A program made the position numbers and the translations under genes. A DNA stretch of 64,000 nucleotides from CAWGYQ01 sp963817395 (GTDB lineage: Bacteria; Acidobacteriota; Vicinamibacteria; Vicinamibacterales; CAVPJW01), in NCBI GenBank assembly GCA_963817395.1, contig CAWFOC010000004.1:62001-126000 (forward strand), written 5' to 3'. Shown here in pieces: positions 20,350 through 29,255 of the stretch; positions within the stretch are counted from its first letter, which is position 1; each line of letters starts with the position of its first letter. Below the pieces are notes generated by a model that saw nothing but the letters and a program-made list of their open reading frames with translations, did not search any database and had not been told where the DNA came from.

Positions 20350-21453
20350 ATGGACTCAGGATTTCTGGGACGACGGCAGTTCGTACAACAGGTGGGGAGT
20401 ATCGGGGTGCTGGCGGCGGCCGGGAAGGGCACCTCGCTTGCGGGGTCCAGGAAGTCTGCTGTGACGTGGCCCAAACTGGCGGGGAGTCCTGTTCTCGACA
20501 GTCTCCGACCCGTGATCGAGCGTTCCCGGGACGTGCGCACCGAGGTCGACAAACTACGGGAGGTCGCAGGATGGATGGCTTACGAAGAGCTCCCGATGCC
20601 CGACTATGCGCTGCCGCTCGGCGCAAAAGACGCCGATGAAACCATCGATTTCATTCTGACATCGGACGTGATCGACACGGCATTCACCGACTTTGCCTCT
20701 CACGAAAAATTCCAGGTTGATTATGCGGACCGGCACTGGTCGGATTCCGATGCCCTGTTCGCCTGCATGAAGCGGGCGCTGGACAACGGAATACCTGTGC
20801 TCGACGGCGCGTTTCTCGCGCGAGTGACGCGACGGGAACTGGAACAGATCTTCGCCGGCAATATCGAACTGCCCATGCTGGACGAGAAGATGGAAGTGCT
20901 CCATCAAGTCGGTGGCGTGCTCGCTGAGAAGTACGGCGGCCGCTTTCACAATTTCGTGAAGTCGTGCTCGCCACGCTTGTATGACAACGGCCAGGGCCTG
21001 GTGGACCGCATGGTGAAGGAGTTTGCGCGGTTCAATGACGTCAGCGACTACGACGGACAGACCATCAAGTTCTACAAACTCGCGCAGCTGGGGCTGTGGT
21101 TCGTGTACTCCAGCCTTCGAAAGACTGGCCAGTTTCGCCTGGACGATGTGGACAAGATGACGGCGTTCGCCGACTACATGGTGCCCGTCGCGCTGCGACT
21201 GCTCGGAATCACCAGGTATTCCGCTGAGCTGGAGCATGCGATCAACACGCACCAGATGGTGCCCCGCGACAGCCGTTGGGAAGTCGAGATTCGCGCCCAC
21301 TGTGTCTACGCGACGGCGTTGCTCTGCGAAGAGGTCAATACCATTCGGCCCAGGGACAAGCAAATCATCATTCCGCAGATCGATGCGCGCCTCTGGACGC
21401 ATTACCACACGACCTGGTGGCCCCACCATTTGACCAGGACCATCATGTACTGA
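20350..21453 (+). CDS. queuosine-salvage (Qng1/DUF2419) N-glycosidase-like protein with Tat-type leader
   Basis: The 367-residue sequence follows the queuosine salvage family (PF10343; eukaryotic QNG1 and bacterial homologues) along most of its length. Matching blocks are KRALDNGIPVLDGAF, EKYGGRFHNFVKS, IKFYKLAQL, the hallmark FADYMVP (273-279), RWEVEIRAHCVY and the terminal LTRTIMY. Characterised members hydrolyse queuosine 5'-phosphate to release queuine. The family's usual YLWDYAHD block is altered here to LWTHYHT. The N-terminus GRRQFVQQVGSIGVLAAAG (residues 7-25) looks like a twin-arginine leader, unexpected for a cytosolic salvage enzyme. No queuosine-pathway gene is nearby. Family assignment is strong, export is inferred. 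Confidence 0.8.
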   Translation: MDSGFLGRRQFVQQVGSIGVLAAAGKGTSLAGSRKSAVTWPKLAGSPVLDSLRPVIERSRDVRTEVDKLREVAGWMAYEELPMPDYALPLGAKDADETIDFILTSDVIDTAFTDFASHEKFQVDYADRHWSDSDALFACMKRALDNGIPVLDGAFLARVTRRELEQIFAGNIELPMLDEKMEVLHQVGGVLAEKYGGRFHNFVKSCSPRLYDNGQGLVDRMVKEFARFNDVSDYDGQTIKFYKLAQLGLWFVYSSLRKTGQFRLDDVDKMTAFADYMVPVALRLLGITRYSAELEHAINTHQMVPRDSRWEVEIRAHCVYATALLCEEVNTIRPRDKQIIIPQIDARLWTHYHTTWWPHHLTRTIMY

Positions 21454-21484
21454 CGGGCCGCGGTCGTTTCGTGCCTTCAGATGT

Positions 21485-21516
21485 TGTATTGACATCATAT
21501 ATAAACTGTCAATACA
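21485..21516. promoter_or_regulatory. palindromic operator/promoter of the first VapBC-type pair
   Basis: A perfect 10-bp inverted repeat, TGTATTGACA and TGTCAATACA, flanks a 12-base AT-rich centre. It lies nine bases before the antitoxin ATG, and TTGACA inside the left arm could be the -35 box. Toxin-antitoxin operons are typically autorepressed through such sites. Confidence 0.65.
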
Positions 21517-21524
21517 CTGATCGC

Positions 21525-21755
21525 ATGGCCCATACAGCCGGTCGGAAGCGCTCGCCACATCGAGAAGCGCGAGTCTCGCGCACGTATCGGCTGCCGCTCT
21601 CGAAATTGAGGGCTGCGAAACGGGCGCTCGGCGCCGCGACGGCAACAGAGGCCATCGAGCGGGCGCTCGATCTCGCTGTGTTTCAGCGCGAGCTAGTCGA
21701 CGGGACTCGAGCCATGCTGGGTGTCGAGATCGCCTCACCGGATCCCGACCGGTGA
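21525..21755 (+). CDS. vapB: VapB-like antitoxin
   Basis: A 76-residue basic protein (AGRKRSPHREARVSRTYRLP) with a helix resembling the dimer/DNA-binding part of small antitoxins (AATATEAIERALDLAVFQRE). It is too divergent to name the fold with certainty. Evidence is mostly contextual: an upstream palindrome, small size, and a stop that overlaps the start of a PIN-domain gene (GTGA). It would neutralise the PIN ribonuclease and repress the operon. Confidence 0.7.
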   Translation: MAHTAGRKRSPHREARVSRTYRLPLSKLRAAKRALGAATATEAIERALDLAVFQRELVDGTRAMLGVEIASPDPDR

Positions 21756-22207
21756 CTCACCGCGCTCCGAAGTACGTCCTCGATACGCAGCTTTTCATCA
21801 ACGCGTTTCGCGACCCGGTTGCCAACGAGGCGCTCCAGCGCTTTCATCGAGCGTTCTCGCCATTCGAGCACCTCAGCGTCATTGTCGCTCAGGAACTGCG
21901 AGCCGGCGTCAAGCGGCCAAGCGATCGGAAGGCGCTGGAAAGGAATGTCCTCAGAGTCTTCGAGCGCGCCAGTCGGACGATTACGCCGTCCCCCGACGCC
22001 TGGCATCGCTCGGGCGACCTGCTTTCGGATATGGCGAAGCAGGACGGCCTCGAGATTGCTCGAGTCTCCAAGGCCTTCGCGAACGACATCTTGCTCGCGC
22101 TCTCATGCCGCGAGTCCGGTTGCGTGCTCGTGACGGAGAACGATCGCGACTTTTCTCGTATCCGTCAGGTCCTCTCATTCGAGGAACATGAAGCCCTGGC
22201 CGGCTGA
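21752..22207 (+). CDS. vapC: PIN-domain ribonuclease toxin (VapC-like)
   Basis: A 151-residue PIN domain starting at GTG 21752. Acidic residues expected for the Mg-binding site are present: Asp in YVLDTQLFINAF, Glu in VAQELRAG, Asp in FANDILLALS and Asp in VTENDRDF. VapC toxins cleave tRNA or rRNA when antitoxin is degraded. The four-base overlap with the antitoxin and the shared operator support a functional module. Its 3' end is antisense to the chimeric remnant at 22165-22398. Confidence 0.85.
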   Translation: MTHRAPKYVLDTQLFINAFRDPVANEALQRFHRAFSPFEHLSVIVAQELRAGVKRPSDRKALERNVLRVFERASRTITPSPDAWHRSGDLLSDMAKQDGLEIARVSKAFANDILLALSCRESGCVLVTENDRDFSRIRQVLSFEEHEALAG

Positions 22208-22398
22208 CGACCTGAGACTCCTGGAGAGCCGCTACCATCTCCCGTACGACACACCCTCGAGGTAATACCCGCAAGCCTGACGACGTGCAGGACGAGCAGT
22301 CTGATGAGCAGGATGTTTCCGGCACGCCTCCAGAGGCCGTGCCAGCTGTCCGGGCGACTGACGATCGCGGCGAAGCGCCCAAGGCAGAGGAGAAACAC
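22165..22398 (-). pseudogene. chimeric ORF: pseudoprotease leader fused to the 3' end of a membrane-protein gene
   Basis: Bases 22224-22400 duplicate 27133-27309, the last ~58 codons of the membrane glycosyltransferase-like gene. They are preceded on the same strand by a copy of the pseudoprotease leader. The result is a GTG at 22398 with AGGAGG six bases upstream, encoding FLLCLGRFAAIVSRPDSW (compare FLLCLGRFATIVSRRDSW in the parent) up to LLIRLLVLH. A frame change then leads into unrelated residues and a stop at 22165. Probably a non-functional recombination product, although it has everything needed for translation of a small membrane peptide. Confidence 0.6.
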
Positions 22399-22400
22399 GG

Positions 22401-22469
22401 GGTTCCTCCTGAGAGGATCGTCGCAGAGGATCGTGCGGCAGCGGATCACCCAAACGGGCAGTCGCCCGG
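22401..22469 (-). repeat. second copy of the pseudoprotease leader region
   Basis: Near-identical to 19499-19567, including AGGAGG and the run GGTGATCCGCTG upstream. The remaining bases to 22758 hold no recognisable gene. The gap between vapC and the PEP-CTERM gene (22208-22758) therefore consists of the chimera, this leader and about 290 bases in which I see nothing. Confidence 0.6.
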
Positions 22470-22758
22470 AGTCCGAAGACGATTCCCGTGTGCGCCTCAT
22501 CGAGCATGCCTTGATCGCGATCACCATTACCGACGTTCAGAGAGCTCGTGGTCGGTCACGCCCCGATGCGCATGAAGTCCGCAATATGCGAAACTTTTCT
22601 GCGCCGGAATCGAGCCCTATCGGCCAAAAACCAGCGAAAAACTAGCCGTCAAACCGGCTCCCGCTCGAATGTTGGAGTGGCGAACCTCTTGCTGTTATGT
22701 CTCCGACTGGACGGTCCAATTCAGGCCCGTCATCGCTTTTCATAACAGGAGCACTGCT

Positions 22759-23665
22759 TTGTACTCCCTTCCCATCGCACGTCTAATTGGCGGCGTCGCC
22801 CTGGTTGCGCTGCCGTGCACAGCTTCTCTGGCACTCGCCGACCCCATCACGTTCGCCGGCAGCGCCGACTACGACAACAGCGCCACCCAGACGACGGGCG
22901 TCTTCCGGGACGTGCTCGACGGCGCCTTCATCAACCGAGGTCTCGACCTGGGTGGAACCGGCCACACGGCCCTGAACTTCACCGGCTCGGACAACAACGT
23001 CGCGGTCGACGGCGCGATCGCCGTGTACGACACGAACGTCACCGATGGAGCGGCCACGCGCTTCACCGGCAACATGACGTTGTCGGCCGACATTCTCGTC
23101 TCGACGTTCAACAACGCGAAGGGCGCCGGACTGCTCACGCTGTTCAACGAGGGCGCTGGCAACTTCAGCGGTCTGGCCCTCTACCTCTGGGATGCGGGGA
23201 ACTCGGACAAGGCCGCGATGAACCTGGTCGCCCAGAACGGCGTCACCAGACCACTTCCAGGCACTACGCTGGCGTCAGTGGCCCTGGGCACGGGCATTGC
23301 CGAAGACGTGTGGTATCGGCTGATTCTCGACCTCGCCTTCACGGGCTCGAACTTCACGGCGACCGGTTCGGTGTTCAGCCACCTCACGTCGACGGATCCC
23401 AACAGCGCGCTCGGAGCGCAGGTCGGCACGACGCTAACCTACAACGGGAGCCTAGGGTCCACTCTGGTCGATCCGTACGAAGTCGGCCTCGTCTCCCGGG
23501 GCGATCAGGCCGTGCGGGACACCAGCGTGACGAACTTCGACATCGGCCGGAGTCGGCGTCGGCACCACCGCAGTGCCCGTGCCCGAGCCTTCGACTCTCG
23601 TGCTCCTCGGGATGGGGCTGGCGGGAGCTGTGCGTAAACGGTACGCGCGAAAGAAGTCGAACTAG
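22759..23665 (+). CDS. PEP-CTERM-sorted secreted protein (frameshifted before the sorting signal)
   Basis: A TTG at 22759 preceded by AGGAG gives a signal peptide (LIGGVALVALPCTASLALA) and about 240 residues of a beta-rich, LamG-like domain (NRGLDLGGTGHTALNFTGSD; GNFSGLALYLWDAG). An indel near 23,550 shifts into the frame that encodes AVPVPEPSTLVLLGMGLAGA and then a basic tail (VRKRYARKKSN) to the TAG at 23663: a textbook PEP-CTERM signal. Such proteins are processed by an exosortase during export with surface polysaccharide, so the genome should encode EpsH/XrtA-type genes elsewhere. Ligand unknown. Confidence 0.78.
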
Positions 23666-23690
23666 TTCAACTCGTTCAGCGTTCTCGGTC

Positions 23691-23713
23691 GGCGCAGCGC
23701 TCGGCGCTGCGCC
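23691..23713 (+). terminator. GC-rich hairpin after the PEP-CTERM gene
   Basis: A perfect 9-bp inverted repeat GGCGCAGCG / CGCTGCGCC with a five-base loop lies 26 bases after the stop. There is no T-tract, so a role as terminator is only possible. The rest of 23714-23961 shows no gene apart from the second 36-bp repeat. Confidence 0.4.
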
Positions 23714-23876
23714 GATGCCGTGCGCGTCGTCCGGCTTCACCCCCGCGCACAATCCATCTTAGAGTCGTCCCTCGCTTCGTTCGTGGGCAGCAACTTCACG
23801 ACAGCCTGCCCGCTTCGCGCTCGAGCGATCTACGACTTGGAGCGATCTGATCGATACGCCACCGCGCGCAGATGCG

Positions 23877-23912
23877 CCCCGGGCCCACCAGAACGGGTAG
23901 GTCCCGAACGCC
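23877..23912. repeat. 36-bp dispersed repeat, copy 2
   Basis: Matches 17183-17219 (core GAACGGGTAGGTCCCGAACG). It lies just downstream of the 3' end of the minus-strand methyltransferase gene, a different context from copy 1, where it precedes a protease gene. Confidence 0.5.
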
Positions 23913-23961
23913 CCAGGAACTCAACTGGCGCAGCATAGCACGGGGAAGGCGAGCGATCGCA

Positions 23962-25173
23962 TCAAACGACTCGGCCTCGCGATCTGTCAAACACCACCTG
24001 GTCGTGCAACCAGAGCCGCTCGAACAGGGCGCTGCAGACAGCGCGTGGCGCGTCGCCCGCGATCTCACCGATGCTGCGCTTCCCGTCGATGGCATCGACC
24101 AGGAGCTTCTCGCTCGCATCGATAGGCAAGTAGATATCTGTGTCCGTATGAGCCCGGTTGATCAGGACCGCCGCAGCCCCCGGCGGCAGCCGCTCTTGAA
24201 CAGAAAGCGTGTCCGGCACTCGAACGGGCACGTAGTGAAGCCACGCATCGCCGGCAAAACTCAGTCACGTGCGAGCGGCCAGGGCGATCGTCGCGACGGA
24301 CAATGACGCTGTGGCTCATCATCGCGCCGCGAAACAATTCGGCAGCGGCAAACTGCTGTGCCAGTTCGAGCGCTGCGATTCTCGCCGCCTGCGGGAGCCG
24401 CGCCATCACCCCGCAGTGAGGGCTGTACGGCGCCTGCCTGACCCAGCGGCTGAACGTGAGCCCTGCGCCGGCAATCAACTCCAGAAGCTGCGGCACTGAA
24501 TACGCGCGATCCTGCGGGTGCAACAAGGCGTCGGCCAGCGCCGCCTCCTGCCTGAAGTCCGGGGCATCATGTAGGAGGCGTGCCAACGGATGTCTGGCCG
24601 GCAACGCGCCGAGCGCGATGACGAGATCGCGGATTTCGTCGTCGGAGGCTTGGATGCCCAGGCCGCGGCAGAACTCCTGCAGCATGTAGATGCCCGCCCG
24701 TCCGTACGGCGCATACACCATGAGATGCATCGCCCCGTCCTGGTCGAGCACGTCGCTGAGACCCCGCAGCGCCGCCTCAGGGTTCGCGAGATGGTGCAGC
24801 ACGCCCGTACACACGACCTCGTCGAACGTCGTCTTCAAGTCGCCGATCCGGTCGATCGGCAACTGATGGACCTCGAGATTGGTCAGGTCGTACTTGCGCC
24901 GGAGATCCTCCGTGTGCCGCACGCTCGTCGCGCTGAAATCGATCCCGATGACGCGGGCGGCGGGGCAGCGGGCGGCATGCTTCGCCGCCTGCGATGTTCC
25001 GCAGCCGGCCACGAGGATCGTGCGTTCTTCGTGTACGGCTTGTCCGGCCAGAACAGGTGGAAGTCCGCTCGGCGTCTGTTCGGGTCCTGCCACCTCCGTC
25101 GATAGTTGTCGAGATCGTCGGTCGGCCGCGGATACGGATACCGCTCGTAGAAGTCCTTGACTGTTGTCGCCAC
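23962..25173 (-). CDS. class I SAM-dependent methyltransferase with YPYPRP N-terminal motif (frameshifted twice)
   Basis: A GTG at 25173 starts TTVKDFYERYPYPRPTDD, followed by a short conserved lead-in (DFHLFWPDKPY). The Rossmann core has motif I ILVAGCGTSQAAKHA, acidic VIGIDFSATS and a post-motif VVCTGVLHHLANPE. After about 24,250 another frame provides a C-terminal beta/winged-helix part (RSIGEIAGDAPRAVCSALFE). Indels near 25,030 and 24,250 break the frame, but the parts are collinear and in family order. Substrate unknown; the lead-in motif marks a distinct methyltransferase group, often annotated only generically. Confidence 0.7.
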
Positions 25174-25241
25174 GTCATGACCGGCAGCCGATTCCGGCTG
25201 CCGGCCGTCGCGTGTTGGTCGCACCAATCCGCTTGCTCCGA

Positions 25242-26721
25242 TTACCTTCCGCTGGTGCCCGTGAGCTTGTCCAGCACCTGATCGAGCGAGAAGCTGCCGA
25301 CCTTCTGACTCGGTGGGAAGTCCTTGAACGTGGCGATGTACTTGGCCACGTACTCCTGCGCGGGCACGAGCAGGTAGGTGCGGTCGATCCTCCACTTCCC
25401 GTAGTTCATGGCGATCTCTTCGGCACGCTCGAACGGATCGGTACGGAGGTTGATGATCTTGGGCAGACGCAGCGCCGTAAACGGATCCTGCCAGACGTCG
25501 AAGCCTTCGCTCCGTTGTTCCTGGAACACGACCTTCCAGTGGCCGTAACGGAGCCCGACGAGCGAGCCGTCGTCGTTCCAGTAGAAGAATTCGTTGCGAG
25601 GGTTCGGCCCCTTTCCCGCAAGCCGGTCGCTGATGTTGTAGCCGTCCAGGTGGACCTTGAACGTCTTCTTGCCGATCTTCATGCCCTTGAGCAACTTGTC
25701 CTTTACATCCGGCACGCCCGCGGCCGCCAGCAGCGTGGGCAGCATGTCTTCGTGTGAGAAGAGGTCGTTGTTGAGGGTGCCGGGCTTGATCACACCGGGC
25801 CAGCGCAGGAAACACGGCACGCGGTAGCCACCCTCCCAGTTTTCGTTCTTTTCCCCGCGGAACGGCGTGGTGCCGCCATCGGGCCAGCTGAACGACTCGG
25901 CGCCGTTGTCGGTCGAGTACATGACGATGGTGTTGTCCTCGAGGCCGAGCTGCTTGAGCTTGTCGAGGATCTGCCCGACGTGCCCGTCGTGCTCGACCAT
26001 GCCATCCGGATAGAGACCGAGCCCGGTCTTGCCCCTGCTCGCCTTCTTCAGGTGCGTGTTGATGTGCATGCGCGTGGAGTTCCACCAGAGGAAGAACGGC
26101 TTGTTCGCCTTCTTGGCCTTCTCGAGATACTCGAGCGTGAGCTTGGTGACCTCTTCGTCGATGGTCTCCATGCGCTTCTTGCCGAGCGGACCGGTGCTTT
26201 CGATTTTCTGCTTGCCGTCCGGCCTCGCCCAGCAGTGGATCACGCCGCGGGTCTTGTACCTTCTCGATCAGCGCCGGATCCTTGAAGTAGTCCTCGTTCT
26301 CGAACTCCTCCTCCGCATTCAGGTGGTAGAGCGAGCCGAAGAACTCGTCGAACCCGTGCGCCGTCGGCAACGTCTCGTCCGCGTCCCCCAGGTGGTTCTT
26401 GCCGAACTGCGCGGTCATGTAGCCCTGGTCTTTGAGTAGCTCGGCGATGGTCACGTCACGTGCCTGCAATCCTTCCTTCGCGCCGGGCAGGCCGACCTTC
26501 AGCATGCCCGTCCGGAAGCCCGATTGGCCGGTGATGAAACACGCGCGGCCGGCCGTGCAGCTCTGCTGGCCGTACCAGTCGGTGAACAAGGCACCTTCCT
26601 TGGCGATGCGGTCGATATTGGGAGTCCTGTAGCCCATCTGGCCCAGGTTGTAGGCGCTGATGTTCCAGTAGCCGATGTCGTCGCCCCAGAGAATCAGGAT
26701 GTTCGGTTTCTTCGCAGCCAT
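25242..26721 (-). CDS. arylsulfatase-family sulfatase (frameshifted)
   Basis: An almost 490-residue alkaline-phosphatase-superfamily sulfatase. It starts KKPNILILWGDDIGYW with metal-binding Asp14/Asp15. The formylglycine site CTAGR (Cys55, consensus C-x-P/A-x-R) is followed by ITGQSGFRTGM, and YSTDNGAESFSWPDGG supplies the second metal site. A frame change near 26,245 splits the gene, and the second piece ends LTGTSGR. No signal peptide is seen, so cytosolic action or non-classical location is implied, unusual for this family. Activity needs a formylglycine-generating enzyme encoded elsewhere. It hydrolyses sulfate esters, natural substrate unknown. Confidence 0.82.
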
Positions 26722-26805
26722 GTCGCTCTTCCTTTCGTCTGTTCGACCCTCATCGATCCTTCGCGCCCGAACAGTCAGATTCAGCGCGTGGATTCTTGCA
26801 GTGCT

Positions 26806-27002
26806 TCACCGGGCGGCACTACAGCCTCTTTGAATTGCTTGCCAATGTGTGGGGAAGGGACGGTCGATAGGTACCTGCCCAAGCAAGCGGCTGAGATCGC
26901 GAACACCTGTGGCGTCCCGGGCCGTGACGGCCAAGGTCTGAAGCACCGAATCATACAGCGCAGCGAACAGAGCCTTGGCGGGTTCTGCTACTTCAAGTGC
27001 TC
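26806..27002 (-). other. coding-like remnant of unknown origin
   Basis: In the 418-base gap upstream of the sulfatase, one minus-strand frame reads KALFAALYDSVLQTLAVTA, then RDATGVRDLSRLLGQVPID and on to a TGA at 26806. Composition looks protein-like, but there is no start codon after the upstream in-frame TGA and no family is recognised. It could be the end of a lost gene. The rest of 26722-27139 shows nothing. Confidence 0.25.
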
Positions 27003-27139
27003 ACGGATGAGCTAGCTGCGGCAACCTCGGCGTCGCCTGCAGTCGTTGATGTCCTGGCTGATCTCCGTCGTCAACGGTGCCGGGTTGCTGTCGATGTCTT
27101 CCTGACTGTGGGCCGGTCCTCGAATTGCCGAAGGAGCCG

Positions 27140-28291
27140 CTACCATCTCCCGTACCATACGCCCTCGAGGTAGTACCGCAAGCCTGACGATAGGTGCAGG
27201 ACGAGGAGTCCGATGAGCAGGATGTTTCCGGCAGGACCCCAGAGGCCGCGCCAGCTGTCCCGGCGGCTGACGATCGTGGCGAAGCGCCCAAGACAGAGCA
27301 GAAACACGATATAGATCGCGAGATACCGTCCCCAGCTCCAGTTGCCGGGATAGCCGGAGCCCTTGATGTAGAGAAGAGCGTATTGAACGAAGGCGACGCC
27401 AAAGATGCACCAGGCGAACGCGTGGTCGAGCCGTCCCCGAAGGGCCCGAAAATAAATCGCGCAAAATGCCACGGGGAAGGCGAGCGATCGAATTGTCGAC
27501 CAGAGGATATTGTCAGATACCTGTCTCCATGCGCGGAACGGCGCCACAATCATCCCCTCGCCGAGCCGCTCCGTCGTGAAAAACTGATAGAGAAGGACGC
27601 CCATCGCGGGCACGACGGCGAGGCCGCTCGTCGCCAGCGGCCGCCAGGCCCCTCGATGCCGCCAGACTTGCAGTGCGATGAACGCCGGGATCCAGGCGGC
27701 CACGAAGTTGGGTTTGATGAGACACTGAACGGCGGCCAGCGCACCGGCGAGACCGTGGCGCTCGCGGAACGACGCGGTGAACAGCAGAAGTGCGAGAGGA
27801 AAGACGACCACGGTCGTCGGATTGTGAAAGATCAGGCCGGATATCTGTCCAAGATGAACCCGCGAGTGAAGCGGAAACAAGGGGTGCATCCGCCAGTCGA
27901 CCGTGATCGGGGCCAGGAAGAGCAGCAGAAACGCGAGAGCCAACGACCGTTCGGCCCCGACCTCGCGGGTCAGCATTGACGCAGAGATCGCGAACTTCGC
28001 CACCATCGCGAGGACCGATATCCAGATGGCGGCGAGCACCAGCCTGCGCTCCGACGAGAACACGTGCGACACCGCGATGGTGAGCAGCTCGAAGCCAGGG
28101 CGTTCTGTGCCCGTCGCGCCCCGGCGCTCCATTTGACGTGCAAAGATGAGATGCACCTTGTAGTCGCCGCCGGAGACGATCGATTGAAAAAGCGGCAGGA
28201 ACATCGCACCCACGACGATGGCGCAGCCCGCGAAGACGAGAGCATGCCGCACGGCCTGTCCCCTCGAAGCAGCGGTGGTGTTGTGGTTCAC
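27140..28291 (-). CDS. polytopic membrane protein, glycosyltransferase C-fold-like
   Basis: A 383-residue protein with about nine to ten hydrophobic helices (HALVFAGCAIVVGAMFLPLF; LALAFLLLFLAPITV; VVVFPLALLLFTASF; FPVAFCAIYFRALRG). The first periplasmic loop contains GGDYKVHLIFARQM, with an acidic residue where GT-C enzymes keep their catalytic Asp. The loop before the fifth or sixth helix has the HNPTTV motif found in several uncharacterised GT-C-like proteins. It may transfer sugars from polyprenyl-phosphate donors, but this rests on topology. Its last ~58 codons are duplicated at 22.2-22.4 kb. Confidence 0.65.
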   Translation of the reverse strand: MNHNTTAASRGQAVRHALVFAGCAIVVGAMFLPLFQSIVSGGDYKVHLIFARQMERRGATGTERPGFELLTIAVSHVFSSERRLVLAAIWISVLAMVAKFAISASMLTREVGAERSLALAFLLLFLAPITVDWRMHPLFPLHSRVHLGQISGLIFHNPTTVVVFPLALLLFTASFRERHGLAGALAAVQCLIKPNFVAAWIPAFIALQVWRHRGAWRPLATSGLAVVPAMGVLLYQFFTTERLGEGMIVAPFRAWRQVSDNILWSTIRSLAFPVAFCAIYFRALRGRLDHAFAWCIFGVAFVQYALLYIKGSGYPGNWSWGRYLAIYIVFLLCLGRFATIVSRRDSWRGLWGPAGNILLIGLLVLHLSSGLRYYLEGVWYGRW

Positions 28292-28551
28292 GCGCGATTC
28301 TCTGAAGGATTCGTCCGTGCACGCTCGAGAAATGAGCGATTCACGAGGCGATATTAACCTGCGGCGGCCAGGCGGCGCGCCGCTCGATGGAGCCCGTCGA
28401 GGGGCGGATCATTCACGCTTCAGTGGCGGGAGGATCAAGGGAGACCCAATCAGACCGCGCCCGCTGTCTCCGACAGCAGGTTGACGCTACCTGTAGAGTC
28501 GCGCATACTCCGCCGTCCACCACGGTTCACGACGGTCGAAAAGGAGTGTGT

Positions 28552-29223
28552 ATGAAGGCGTGCAAGACGCTTGTGCTGGTGTCGATGGGACTGCTGGGGT
28601 CCGGGATTGCGCTCGCCCAGGATCCATTGAAAGTTGACCCGTCTCACTACACGGTGATTCTCGAGAACGCGAGCGTGCGGGTGCTGAAGGTCAACTACGC
28701 GCCCGGTGCGAAGAGCACGATGCATCAGCATCCAGACGCGATCGTGATTGGGCTCTCGCCCTCCAGAGTCCGGTTCACCACGCCCGACGGCAAGTCGCAG
28801 GATTCTGATATGCCGGCGGAATCGGCCATGTACACGCCGTCGGGCACTCACAATCCCGCGAACATCGGCACCGGGCTCGTCGACGCGATCCTCGTCGAGT
28901 TCAAGGCTGCGGCGCCGGGGAAGGCCACGCTCCCGCAGTCGCGCCCGGGCATGGCCGTGAAGGGTCTGGCCGAAGGCCCGCGAGCGATGGCCTATCGGTC
29001 GACGGCCGATCCGACGTTCCAAGAGCCGGCCGGCTCGACGCACGAGTTCGACCAGGTCGTCATCGCGCTGGGTCCCACGCAGATGTCGCTGTCGATCGAC
29101 GGCAAACCCGCGAAGACGAGCTGGGCGCGTGGCGACGTGCAATTCATCGGGCGCGGCGTGCCGCACGAGTCGAAGAACACCAGCGGCAAGCCGGTGGATT
29201 TCGTGATCGTCGCGATCAGGTAA
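28552..29223 (+). CDS. secreted double-cupin protein
   Basis: A 223-residue protein with a signal peptide (TLVLVSMGLLGSGIALAQ) and two cupin-like halves. The first has YAPGAKSTMHQHPDAIVIGL, a His-rich metal-binding cupin motif, and THNPANIGTG. The second has STHEFDQVVIALGPTQMSL and VPHESKN. AAGGAG lies seven bases before the ATG. Periplasmic cupins of this type bind a divalent metal and may be isomerases, dioxygenases or sensors; nothing here selects among these. It stands alone between divergent or convergent neighbours. Confidence 0.75.
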   Translation: MKACKTLVLVSMGLLGSGIALAQDPLKVDPSHYTVILENASVRVLKVNYAPGAKSTMHQHPDAIVIGLSPSRVRFTTPDGKSQDSDMPAESAMYTPSGTHNPANIGTGLVDAILVEFKAAAPGKATLPQSRPGMAVKGLAEGPRAMAYRSTADPTFQEPAGSTHEFDQVVIALGPTQMSLSIDGKPAKTSWARGDVQFIGRGVPHESKNTSGKPVDFVIVAIR

Positions 29224-29255
29224 CGGCAGACGCGGGGGCTTCTCAGGGTCTCCGC

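Noticed and set aside
24883..26721. Single 612-residue sulfatase-methyltransferase fusion
   Set aside because: The frame runs through by chance; the sulfatase continues in another frame to 25242 and the methyltransferase has its own GTG start at 25173.
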